This document shows, piece after piece, positions 7,421 to 14,875 of a stretch of 15,705 nucleotides of DNA. Position numbers and translations under genes: made by a program. Each line of letters opens with the position of its first letter. The first letter of the stretch is position 1. Origin of the DNA: Promethearchaeota archaeon. Lineage in GTDB: Archaea; Asgardarchaeota; Lokiarchaeia; Sigynarchaeales; SOKP01. The notes beneath the pieces are model-generated. The model was not told the DNA's origin. It saw only the letters and a program-made list of their open reading frames with translations, and did not search any database. The stretch covers positions 1-15,705 of the forward strand of contig WJIN01000337.1 in assembly GCA_014730295.1 (NCBI GenBank). The letters run 5' to 3'.

Positions 7421-7999
7421 ATGAAATCATTTGTGGGAGATCTCACTAAATTTTTAGAACATGTTTTAGAGACATATTCTGATGTGAATTCCGCTTTCAT
7501 TGTTACTCATGAAGGAATGCCAATTGCTTCAACCTCAAAACTTGATACCGATATTGTAAAAGTTGCAGCAATTATAACCGTGATACAATTTCTTTCCGAA
7601 AATTTAATTCGAGAAATGAACATGGGTAATTTCGATCAAGTAAATCTTCGATATGCTAAAGGGTGGTTAATTTTAAAACAATTAGGTCCCAAGTCTATCT
7701 TAGCTATTTCTACTGCACAGGAATTAGCCTTGAAACTCCTTTTTTTAGAGAAATCTAAGGATTTTAAACAAGAATTTAAAGAAAGCTACCATAAAATTAA
7801 ATCATTAATGAAAGAAAAAAACCTTTCTTCCTTAGCTATAGAGAGAATGTATCTTTCGGAACTCTTTAATGAAAAGATCTTAGAAATTTCGAGAAACGGA
7901 CATCCTAAATTAAAATGGTTTTTTCGCCAATTTTTATTGTTTGGCGGTATTGGTGTCAAATATAATGGAAGTTCAGTGGAATTCATCGGAATATTTTGA
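7421..7999 (+). CDS. Roadblock/LC7 domain protein with C-terminal helical extension
   Basis: A 192-residue protein whose first about 105 residues form a Roadblock/LC7 domain. Helix 1 is at about 5-19, the strand pair VNSAFIVTHEGMPIAST at 22-38, a central helix at about 43-66, and strands at about 70-98 include GWLILKQLG and SILAIST. The remaining about 85 residues are charged and mostly helical (about 102-165), ending in a hydrophobic strand-like segment (about 168-192: LLFGGIGVKY...VEFIGIF) not seen in ordinary Roadblock proteins. That tail may add a partner-binding module. The ATG start is supported by CGAGG (7407-7411) nine bases upstream. It follows the Ssl1-like gene by 76 bases, interrupted by the hairpin element, so co-transcription is possible but uncertain. 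Domain call good; extension unrecognised. Confidence 0.78.
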   Translation: MKSFVGDLTKFLEHVLETYSDVNSAFIVTHEGMPIASTSKLDTDIVKVAAIITVIQFLSENLIREMNMGNFDQVNLRYAKGWLILKQLGPKSILAISTAQELALKLLFLEKSKDFKQEFKESYHKIKSLMKEKNLSSLAIERMYLSELFNEKILEISRNGHPKLKWFFRQFLLFGGIGVKYNGSSVEFIGIF

Positions 8000-8136
8000 A
8001 TTTTAAGCAGTGAGAATAAACTGTATCCAAAAAAATAAATTTAAATTCCATTCTCTAAGTTCTCTCAGATTTGATTGGATTAAGTTATATTCTATAAAAT
8101 ATTTACCATAAATCTTTATTTTATTGGAGCTTATTC

Positions 8137-8143
8137 TATATAA
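8137..8143 (+). promoter_or_regulatory. TATA box of MetRS gene
   Basis: TATATAA lies about 25 bases before a predicted transcription start near 8165. That leaves a leader of about 23 bases containing the GGAGGT at 8173-8178. This spacing argues against translation from the GTG at 8164. Confidence 0.5.
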
Positions 8144-8172
8144 CTTAAAGTATTGAATTTTGAGTGATTAAT

Positions 8173-8178
8173 GGAGGT
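8173..8178 (+). promoter_or_regulatory. Strong Shine-Dalgarno that sets the MetRS start
   Basis: GGAGGT, the best ribosome-binding site in the window, ends nine bases before TTG at 8188. It lies inside the reading frame that would begin at the GTG at 8164, so the TTG is the preferred start. Confidence 0.7.
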
Positions 8179-8187
8179 ATATTCACT

Positions 8188-10239
8188 TTGTCAAAATCAA
8201 AAAAAGGGAAATGGGTTGTAACTTCAGCTTGGCCTTATGTGAACGCCATTCCTCATTTAGGGAACTTAATAGGGAGTGTTTTGTCCGCAGACGTATTTGC
8301 TCGTTATCTTCGATTAAAAGGAGAGGATGTGGTGTTTGTATCAGGATCTGATATGCATGGAACGCCAGTAGCAGTGGCGGCGAAGAGAGAAGGGATGGAT
8401 GCTGAAGATTTAGCGATGAAAAACCATGCGATAATTAAAAATCTGTTTGAAAAGTGGAGAATTTCCTATGATAACTACACACAAACTCACAACCCAGTTC
8501 ACATCGAGTTTGTTCAAGATTTTTATTCGGAGGTGCAAAAGAATGGATATATCTTTGAGAAAGAAATCAAATCTCTCTATTGTACTCATGATTCATTGTT
8601 TTTACCAGATCGATTTGTAGAAGGAGTATGCCCTCATTGTGGTTTTGAAAACGCCCGTGGAGATCAATGCGATAAATGTCAAAAGCTCCTAACCCCACTT
8701 GAATTAAAAGAACCTCGTTGTGCTATATGTGGAGAGACACCAGAAATAAAAAAAACAAAACATTGGTATATGGACTTTCCTCAATTACAAAAAAGATTGG
8801 CAGATCTAATAGAAAATAATGAAATAATTCCCCAAAACGCACGCCAGGTATGTTTAAATAGTATTAATGAAGGTTTGCCGGAGCGAGCAATAACGAGAGA
8901 TTTAGAATGGGGGATTCCCGCTCCCTTCGAAGGGGCGGCAAGCAAGTCCATATATGTGTGGTTTGAAGCGGTTCTTGGATATGTTTCCGCTGTAAAGGAG
9001 TGGTCAGAGAGGATAGTAAAGGAATCTTCTAAATTCAATTATTATTGGAAAGATCAAGAAACGAAAACGGTATACTTCATTGGAAAAGATAATATTATCT
9101 TCCATCTTATCGTTTTCCCGGGCTTGCTTATGGCATATAATGATAATAAGAAGGAAGATGAAAAACTCGTGCTTCCATATAACGTATCTTCAACCGAATT
9201 TTTGATGTATGAAAATGATAAATTTTCTAAATCTCGTGGAGTGGGAATCTGGATTGATGAAGCTCTTGAAATCGCCCCTTTGGATTATTGGAGGTTTAAT
9301 TTAGTCTATAATAGACCCGAAAAGAGTGATACATCGTTTTTATGGTCAGAATTCGAAAATAATATGAACACTTTAAACGATGTGATTGGAAATTTTGTTC
9401 ATAGAACATTAATTTTTATTAACAAACAATTTAAAAGTAAAATTCCTGAAAAAATAGATTTAGATGAGACAGATATAAATTTCATTTCAAAAATCAACTC
9501 AATATCTGACAAAATAGGACATTTTTTAGATAATTTTGAGATGAGAAAAGCCATTCGAGAAATTGTCGAATTTGCACGGGAGGGTAACATTTACCTTAAC
9601 GAAAAAGCACCTTGGCATATTATTAAGAAGAATAAAAAAGCAGCAGGTCATGTGTTTCATTTATGTTCACAATTTGTATACACATTAGCCATTCTGCTCA
9701 GTCCATTTATTCCCGATACATCTGAAAAGATTCTTGAACTGTTGAACATAGAACAAAATCTTAATGAACTTGGATGGGATAGTATTAAAGAAGATGCATT
9801 AGAAACCGGGCATTTAATTAGGAAGGCGGAACCACTTTTTCAAAAGTTAGATATTAAGGAAATCAAAAAAGATCTGGCAGATATTAAAAAACAAAAAAAG
9901 GATGGAAAAAAAATGGATTACATTTCTTATGAAGATTTTAAAAAATTAGATATTCGAATCGCAAATATAGAAAAAGTAGAAGAGGTAGCTAATGCCGATA
10001 AACTTTACAAGTTAACGATATCCGTTGGGGATGAATTACGTACATTAGCAGCTGGACTAGCAGAATACTATAAACCAGACGAATTAATAGGTAAGAAGAT
10101 TGCGGTACTGATAAACCTCGAACCAAAAAAGCTCAGGGGAGTTCTAAGTGAAGGCATGTTATTAGCTGCTGTACAAGGAGAAAATGTTTCTGTGTTAACA
10201 CCCGATAAGGATATTGAATCGGGAGCAAAAATAGAATAA
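8188..10239 (+). CDS. metG: Methionyl-tRNA synthetase with fused C-terminal tRNA-binding domain
   Basis: A class I synthetase that charges tRNA-Met in the cytosol; 683 residues from the TTG start. The Rossmann half begins KWVVTSAWPYVNAIPHLGN, with the HIGH-type motif HLGN at 23-26. The connective insert carries Cys pairs C148/C151, C161/C164 and C178/C181 (zinc knuckles of the archaeal type, including GDQCDKC). C132 stands where some homologues have a fourth pair. The KMSKS motif is KFSKS (345-349). A helical anticodon-binding domain (about 375-545) and a charged linker (about 550-575) follow. An EMAPII/Trbp111-type OB-fold domain (about 577-683) shows the hallmark DFKKLDIRIA...VANADKLYKL. 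Some archaea encode this last domain separately; here it is fused. An in-frame GTG at 8164 would add eight residues but overlaps the Shine-Dalgarno sequence. It converges with the next gene. Confidence 0.96.
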   Translation: MSKSKKGKWVVTSAWPYVNAIPHLGNLIGSVLSADVFARYLRLKGEDVVFVSGSDMHGTPVAVAAKREGMDAEDLAMKNHAIIKNLFEKWRISYDNYTQTHNPVHIEFVQDFYSEVQKNGYIFEKEIKSLYCTHDSLFLPDRFVEGVCPHCGFENARGDQCDKCQKLLTPLELKEPRCAICGETPEIKKTKHWYMDFPQLQKRLADLIENNEIIPQNARQVCLNSINEGLPERAITRDLEWGIPAPFEGAASKSIYVWFEAVLGYVSAVKEWSERIVKESSKFNYYWKDQETKTVYFIGKDNIIFHLIVFPGLLMAYNDNKKEDEKLVLPYNVSSTEFLMYENDKFSKSRGVGIWIDEALEIAPLDYWRFNLVYNRPEKSDTSFLWSEFENNMNTLNDVIGNFVHRTLIFINKQFKSKIPEKIDLDETDINFISKINSISDKIGHFLDNFEMRKAIREIVEFAREGNIYLNEKAPWHIIKKNKKAAGHVFHLCSQFVYTLAILLSPFIPDTSEKILELLNIEQNLNELGWDSIKEDALETGHLIRKAEPLFQKLDIKEIKKDLADIKKQKKDGKKMDYISYEDFKKLDIRIANIEKVEEVANADKLYKLTISVGDELRTLAAGLAEYYKPDELIGKKIAVLINLEPKKLRGVLSEGMLLAAVQGENVSVLTPDKDIESGAKIE

Positions 10240-10269
10240 ATATTTTTTTACTTCTTGATTTTTTAATTT
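10240..10269 (+). terminator. T-rich terminator after MetRS
   Basis: TATTTTTTTACTTCTTGATT followed by TTTTAATTTT begins two bases after the stop, in a 50-base convergent gap. Its T-runs act in the MetRS direction. Confidence 0.5.
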
Positions 10270-10289
10270 TGACCCATCTTATTGACGTA

Positions 10290-11534
10290 TCATAATTTTA
10301 AACTAAACACTGGCGTAAGGCGAGCCGTTAATCTTCCCAAGTTCAATTGCACTGCTTTAAGCACTACCTCACGTTTTCGATATTCATATTGTAAATCGGA
10401 TACTACTCTCACAATTTTCAGCCTATTTTTCCCTTTTTTTAACCGACAAACAAAATATCGTTGGTCCTTGTATTCTAATACATTAATTACATCTTTAATA
10501 TCTGGAAAAGCATAGCCCGCTCCATGTGGTGTAATATTGGCATTTTTTAGTCTATTAAGCAATTCCAATTTTTTCGCCCTTTCATAGAAGCCTAAATTCA
10601 TCATAGTCGTCTCAGTCAAGTTATTTGTTCCCTCCATCAAATATGCAGAAATATCAGAACGTAACGCAATAGGGAAGGTATTCGAATCAATTAAATCACA
10701 TTGTGTATCTGTGCAGTTGCTCCCCAAGTAGATGCTATTGTAATCTTTAAGAAATTGATGAGGTTGATTACAAATAATTTTACACTCATTTTCAAAGAGT
10801 TGTTGAGCAATTATTTCACGTTTTTTGCAAGAAAAATCTAACGCTTTTTTATTTAATTTCAAATATTCATCTGCATCTGAATCTAGTACAATATATTGAG
10901 TTCCGAATTTGGTTTCCTCTTTAATGGACATATTTTTAAGGTTGTCCGATTTGTCAATATATATGCCCACACCATAGCTATCATCTCGTAACTCCGGAGC
11001 GGAGCCATGAATTAAAAATATATATGGCGGATATTCAATATCCGTTAAATTATTAGTTTTAAAACAACTTATAAAGTGATTACTTATACCATAGTCCCAA
11101 TTTAAACGAATATCATCGAAATATAATTCTTTAGATTTTATCTCATCTATTTTCTTAATGATTTCATAAGGATCCATCATCTCCCAAAGTCCAAGAACTA
11201 AGATACCACAATGATTTGGTTTTGTATTAAGGAAAACAATTTTATCATTACCAGCACCCCATTCTAATTTTCCACCATATCCGTATCCAGAATTCCATCG
11301 ATATTTATTCCTTGAAATAGTTTCATCTGGAGAAGATATAAAGAGAGCATTGGGTTCGAATCCATACTTTTCTTGAATTAAATGCATTTGCGCTAGACCG
11401 TATTTCATGTTTTCTTTACATAAACTTGAAGTACCATCGTTTAATCCCGTAGAGAAAATAAACTTGGAACTCCGTGCCAGTAATTCTTTCTTTGACAGAT
11501 CTGAGACTTCTCTATTTATGATTTTCGGTTCCAT
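10290..11534 (-). CDS. Divergent RtcB-like protein (putative RNA ligase relative)
   Basis: A 414-residue cytosolic protein of uncertain family. Several short motifs occur in the order found in the tRNA/RNA ligase RtcB: GYGYGG (83-88), NHCG (107-110; RtcB has DxNCG), SNHF (151-154; RtcB GxGNHF), IHGS (175-178; RtcB HxGS), a Tyr-Leu-x2-GT segment (298-303), and HGAG (337-340; RtcB HGAGR, whose His carries GMP). The end, VVLKAVQLNLGRLTARLTPVF (391 onward), resembles the RtcB C-terminus with its A-K/R-L-x-P. The Asp of DxNC is missing, the Arg after HGAG is Tyr, and spacings differ, so activity may have changed. RtcB joins 2',3'-cyclic phosphate and 5'-OH RNA ends. The ATG start has no clear alternative. 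It lies 99 bases downstream of AlaX on the same strand, consistent with a tRNA-related job. If the resemblance is coincidental, it is an unknown family. Confidence 0.5.
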   Translation of the reverse strand: MEPKIINREVSDLSKKELLARSSKFIFSTGLNDGTSSLCKENMKYGLAQMHLIQEKYGFEPNALFISSPDETISRNKYRWNSGYGYGGKLEWGAGNDKIVFLNTKPNHCGILVLGLWEMMDPYEIIKKIDEIKSKELYFDDIRLNWDYGISNHFISCFKTNNLTDIEYPPYIFLIHGSAPELRDDSYGVGIYIDKSDNLKNMSIKEETKFGTQYIVLDSDADEYLKLNKKALDFSCKKREIIAQQLFENECKIICNQPHQFLKDYNSIYLGSNCTDTQCDLIDSNTFPIALRSDISAYLMEGTNNLTETTMMNLGFYERAKKLELLNRLKNANITPHGAGYAFPDIKDVINVLEYKDQRYFVCRLKKGKNRLKIVRVVSDLQYEYRKREVVLKAVQLNLGRLTARLTPVFSLKL

Positions 11535-11633
11535 CGAATATCCAACAGTAGATTAATATTATTAATATCAAATCTGCACTTATATTTTTTTAGGCTTAAA
11601 ACAATAAATCATGAAAAGAAAGCTATAAATTTT

Positions 11634-12797
11634 TTAATAGAGCATTTGTCCTATCACATTTAGAATGTCATCAGGAAATTTCTCTATTTTACCTTGAGCA
11701 ATGAATGAGCTTCCTCCTCCTTTTCCTCCAAATTTATTTAATAATTTATCTAAAATCTCTGCTGCGCTAACATTCTCATAATTTGTAATGATTTTAAGGA
11801 CTTGATTATCTAATTTTAAAATTAACAGTATTTTTTCAGCTAAATCCTCAAAGAATACATTTAATACGTCAAATTCTATTGGAAAAGTCACATATGATAT
11901 TTTTATATCATTTTTTATCAAAGATGGATTTTTCACTACTAATTCTAAAAGTTTTTTTTTCAAGAATATATTATTTTCCTTTAATTTTTCTGAATTTTCA
12001 ACTTGGGAATTGATACGTTCTTTAACTTCACGTAGAGGGATCTGGAATTTTTCAGAGAGGTTTAGAAAATCGATATTATATTTTGCTATATATTCCATAG
12101 CTTTTTTGCCTGTATAGTATTTGAGTTTCTTTCCGTTTTTAAACTCATAGACTAATATAGGTCCTATCTCATTAGAATATTTTACATGAGTGCCTCCACA
12201 ACACGTTACATCATGTCCTTCAGTGAAAACTAACCGCACTTCCTTTTTTTTTGGAATCGTTCCTCTAATCTTATGTTTATAATCTTGAGCCTCTTCAAAA
12301 GGTACCAATTTTTGAAAAATCTTTAATTGTTTATGGACAAAGAACTCATTAGCAGTTAATAAAACGTTTAATAACTGTGAATAGGTTAATTCTCGAGACA
12401 AGTTTAATACCACAAAATCGTTTCGGATTTTTACCTTCTTAGTGTTTATATCAAATTCTCGTTTAAATATCGCAGATAATAAATGCTGAGAGGAATGAGA
12501 CTTCATGAGTCCATATCTATGATCCCAATCAATTTTCCCTTGTATTTTGTCTCCAATTTTGAGCTTTCCTTGGAAATCTGATGAGATATGATGAATGATA
12601 TTAGCATTCAGAGAGGATGTATTGTCTACTTCAAAAATCTCACTTTCTTTTTTCAAAATTCCTTTATCGCCCGCTTGGTTTCCGCCCTCAGGATGAAAAA
12701 CAGTTTTATCCAAAATGATTCCATCCTTCATAATATCAACAATCCTTGCGGTGAATTCCCTCCTATAGGGTTCATTCCAATATAAGCTTATTGTCAT
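11634..12797 (-). CDS. AlaX-type alanyl-tRNA editing protein, long form
   Basis: A 387-residue free-standing homologue of the editing half of AlaRS. It hydrolyses mischarged Ser- or Gly-tRNA-Ala in the cytosol. From the ATG, it begins MTISLYWNEPY, as AlaX proteins usually do. The N-terminal barrel has the family motif FHPEGGNQAGDKG (34-46). The zinc site is H101/H105 in HSSQH and C200/H204 in CCGGTH. A coiled-coil region (about 245-285) leads to a C-terminal DHHA1-like domain with the glycine loop GGKGGGSSFIAQG (357-369), making this the long AlaX-L type. An in-frame TTG at 12809 would add four residues, but AGGA is then only one base away; with the ATG the spacing is 13 bases. Homology favours the ATG. 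It is divergently transcribed from the 225-residue gene. AlaX-L versus AlaX-M specificity is not certain. Confidence 0.9.
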   Translation of the reverse strand: MTISLYWNEPYRREFTARIVDIMKDGIILDKTVFHPEGGNQAGDKGILKKESEIFEVDNTSSLNANIIHHISSDFQGKLKIGDKIQGKIDWDHRYGLMKSHSSQHLLSAIFKREFDINTKKVKIRNDFVVLNLSRELTYSQLLNVLLTANEFFVHKQLKIFQKLVPFEEAQDYKHKIRGTIPKKKEVRLVFTEGHDVTCCGGTHVKYSNEIGPILVYEFKNGKKLKYYTGKKAMEYIAKYNIDFLNLSEKFQIPLREVKERINSQVENSEKLKENNIFLKKKLLELVVKNPSLIKNDIKISYVTFPIEFDVLNVFFEDLAEKILLILKLDNQVLKIITNYENVSAAEILDKLLNKFGGKGGGSSFIAQGKIEKFPDDILNVIGQMLY

Positions 12798-12831
12798 TAC
12801 TATATTCAAATCCTAAATTGATAAAAATTTT

Positions 12832-12843
12832 AGTATTATAATA
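12832..12843 (-). promoter_or_regulatory. TATA-like box for AlaX
   Basis: On the minus strand the region reads ATTATAATACTA. It lies about 25 bases before a predicted start of transcription near 12812, leaving a leader of about 15 bases to the ATG at 12797. Confidence 0.35.
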
Positions 12844-12918
12844 TGAGATTAGAATTTGTTGAGGTAAACTATTCTCTCTGGACTTTCTAAACTTTTATTT
12901 AATAAAGAACTATATCTA

Positions 12919-12926
12919 AATATAAT
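12919..12926 (+). promoter_or_regulatory. TATA-like box for the 225-residue gene
   Basis: AATATAAT, in a stretch of TATA-like sequence beginning at 12911, predicts transcription from about 12948. That is a few bases before the TTG at 12956. With AlaX it makes the 12810-12955 gap a divergent promoter region. Confidence 0.35.
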
Positions 12927-12955
12927 ACTAAGATTATTGATGCTCAAGTTGGATT

Positions 12956-13633
12956 TTGTATTATCTAAATCAACTAAGTCTAATAAAGAATGGGAACCAA
13001 CCTGTCATGACCTTAAAAGAACGTTATATTATATACGATTCAATTAAAAATATCAGAGAATTAGGTGAATTTAGAGGCTCTTGTATCACCAAATGCAAAA
13101 ATGATACAATCATTTTCTCCGATAAACTATATTCAAATGAAAATATTATAGAAATTCCGAAAGGGCTGAAGATAGGATTCGAATCGATTTCTGAACAAAA
13201 AAAGGAGGCATTTTCGAAGAGTGCGCGTTACGAATATGATATAAAAGGTGGAGAAATTGACTATTCTGTGCTAATACCCGAAGAGGAGATTGAACAATTT
13301 GACCAAGAACGCTTTTCAGAAACTTTTCCTTATGCTATAAATTTATTACATTCCGCGGGATTATATTTATCCAAAAACGATTTTAAAATTAATCACCTTA
13401 ATTTTTTTAAAGGAGAAATTTTAAAAAATCCTGTCGCATTAATTCGGAATGGTATTTGTCTTGCTGATCGAGTGGTTATTGACCAACAAGGAGATCCGAT
13501 TTTCTACGGAGCTTTAATAATAGGAAGAAATGAAGAGAATAATCTTTCTGTAAGTTATGAATCTATAGTAAATGTTGATGACGAATTAATCGATTATATT
13601 ATTATCTTAGGGATTGAAGCAATAAAAGACTAA
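12956..13633 (+). CDS. Unrecognised 225-residue protein paired with ATPase gene
   Basis: I do not recognise this family. The protein is soluble, with mixed alpha/beta character: basic N-terminal quarter, an acidic stretch around 111-123 (PEEEIEQFDQERF), and a beta-rich C-terminal half containing VALIRNGICLADRVVIDQQG (160-179) and FYGALIIGR (182-190). No Cys/His cluster, P-loop, signal or membrane helix is seen. The TTG start would be almost leaderless given the TATA-like sequence upstream. An ATG at 13007 (codon 18, MTLKERYIIYDS) is a reasonable alternative and gives 208 residues. The gene is followed after 50 bases by the ATPase gene on the same strand, which suggests co-expression and perhaps a partner or adaptor role. 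That is inference only. Confidence 0.6.
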   Translation: MYYLNQLSLIKNGNQPVMTLKERYIIYDSIKNIRELGEFRGSCITKCKNDTIIFSDKLYSNENIIEIPKGLKIGFESISEQKKEAFSKSARYEYDIKGGEIDYSVLIPEEEIEQFDQERFSETFPYAINLLHSAGLYLSKNDFKINHLNFFKGEILKNPVALIRNGICLADRVVIDQQGDPIFYGALIIGRNEENNLSVSYESIVNVDDELIDYIIILGIEAIKD

Positions 13634-13638
13634 GAAAT

Positions 13639-13643
13639 GAGGT
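13639..13643 (+). promoter_or_regulatory. Shine-Dalgarno-like GAGGT without a matching canonical start
   Basis: GAGGT lies 40 bases before the TTG at 13684. The nearest ATG (13659) is out of frame and stops after three codons. In-frame ATT codons occur at 13645 and 13651 and ATA at 13648; the ATT at 13651 is seven bases from GAGGT. The frame is open back through this point. Confidence 0.35.
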
Positions 13644-13683
13644 AATTATAATTTTATTATGGGAAAATAAAGAACAAAAGCTT

Positions 13684-14871
13684 TTGAGGATCTTAAAGAG
13701 TGGAATAAACCCTTTCAGAAGATTTGTAGCTACAGGAGAGATAAATGAACCGCTAGGTGTTGTGGATTCAAGAATCGAACTACTTAATAACATCGATCAA
13801 GTTATAAAACATAATGAAAATTGTATTCTACCACTAATCGGAGATGTAGGAATAGGAAAAACTCATATATTTTGGGCTTTAAGAAGAAAATTGAAACAAA
13901 ATTTCAATGTAATTCATATTTCTTTGGATAATATTTACAAAAAATTTTATTATAATCTTTATTCTGAATTTATTGATGAATTGGGTGTTATTTCTTTAAG
14001 AAAAATTACAAATAAACTATGCCATGAATGGGGGGCTTATAAAAAAAGATATGGTTTTTTCCCCGTAGTGGATATTAAAAAAGCAAGAAATAATGCTTTC
14101 AATGAATGGAAGTATACTTATCAAGACAATTCTGCCCTAGAAGATTCCATTAATGTCATAACAGCACACCAATTAGATCCATATAAACGACTTGAAGCTG
14201 AGAATTATCTTCTCGGTGAGCTGATGAATATTAGAGAGCTAAAAATGCTTAATGTTGAAAATGATCTAAGAAAGAAAGAGAATGCGTTTGCGATGTTGAA
14301 AATTCTCATTGAAAACTCTAAATTTGGTACGATTATTTTTATTGATGATTTTGAGAGAATTATGTCTTTTTTAAAGTCAGATGAGGAAAATGAAACGGTA
14401 TTTGATTCCAGTTGGCTTTATGGAGCAGAAGAATCACCCGATAGCATAGCTGCTAAAAAGGTTTTAAAAAAGGTAATGGATCTTTTAACCATTCGAGGCT
14501 TGAGAATATTAATTACACTTAACTCCGTTCACTCTTTAGAAGAGATAAAAGATCTTATAGCTGAAAAAAATCAGAACTTTTTAATTACCTTTAAAAAACC
14601 TCAGTTTGTATCTAAATTCGAGGAAAATGATATATATAAATTTTATAAGAACAGTTTTGCTCTATTTTTAAAAAATATCGGTAATACTAACCTTCTTGAG
14701 GGAATAGAAAACCCTTATTATCCTTTAACCAAGAATTTCCTTAACAGAATATATAGTAATACCAATGGGAATCCACGTGAGATAATAAAAGGTTTGATTA
14801 GAATTTTTAATGATATTATATATGACGATAAGAATATAGCTCAGATTATAGATAATTATAATTTCCAATGA
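13684..14871 (+). CDS. AAA+/P-loop ATPase, ORC/Cdc6-like or STAND-like
   Basis: A 395-residue ATPase. N-terminal INPFRRFV (8-15) and a short region ending VDSRIELLNNI resemble the lead-in of ORC/Cdc6-type and related AAA ATPases. Walker A is GDVGIGKTH (53-61), Walker B TIIFIDDFER (216-225) with D221/D222, a sensor-1-like LRILITLNS at 273-281, and a sensor-2-like GNPREI with R365. About 130 residues between Walker A and B form an unusual, largely helical insert (about 85-205). No winged-helix or other DNA-binding domain follows the ATPase core, so a replication initiator is not supported. A molecular switch, a remodeller or the ATPase of a two-gene system with the upstream protein are open options. 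The TTG start lacks a ribosome-binding site; the upstream GAGGT suggests the true N-terminus could be about 11 residues longer using a rare codon. Soluble. Confidence 0.75.
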   Translation: MRILKSGINPFRRFVATGEINEPLGVVDSRIELLNNIDQVIKHNENCILPLIGDVGIGKTHIFWALRRKLKQNFNVIHISLDNIYKKFYYNLYSEFIDELGVISLRKITNKLCHEWGAYKKRYGFFPVVDIKKARNNAFNEWKYTYQDNSALEDSINVITAHQLDPYKRLEAENYLLGELMNIRELKMLNVENDLRKKENAFAMLKILIENSKFGTIIFIDDFERIMSFLKSDEENETVFDSSWLYGAEESPDSIAAKKVLKKVMDLLTIRGLRILITLNSVHSLEEIKDLIAEKNQNFLITFKKPQFVSKFEENDIYKFYKNSFALFLKNIGNTNLLEGIENPYYPLTKNFLNRIYSNTNGNPREIIKGLIRIFNDIIYDDKNIAQIIDNYNFQ

Positions 14872-14875
14872 GAAT

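Noticed and set aside
11352..11363. GGGTTCGAATCC, like the T-arm of a tRNA
   Set aside because: The flanks do not form a five-base stem or acceptor arm. The bases encode Gly-Phe-Glu-Pro in the RtcB-like protein on the minus strand.
13684..14871. ATPase as an Orc1/Cdc6 replication initiator
   Set aside because: No winged-helix domain follows the ATPase core, and no origin-like repeat cluster is present nearby.
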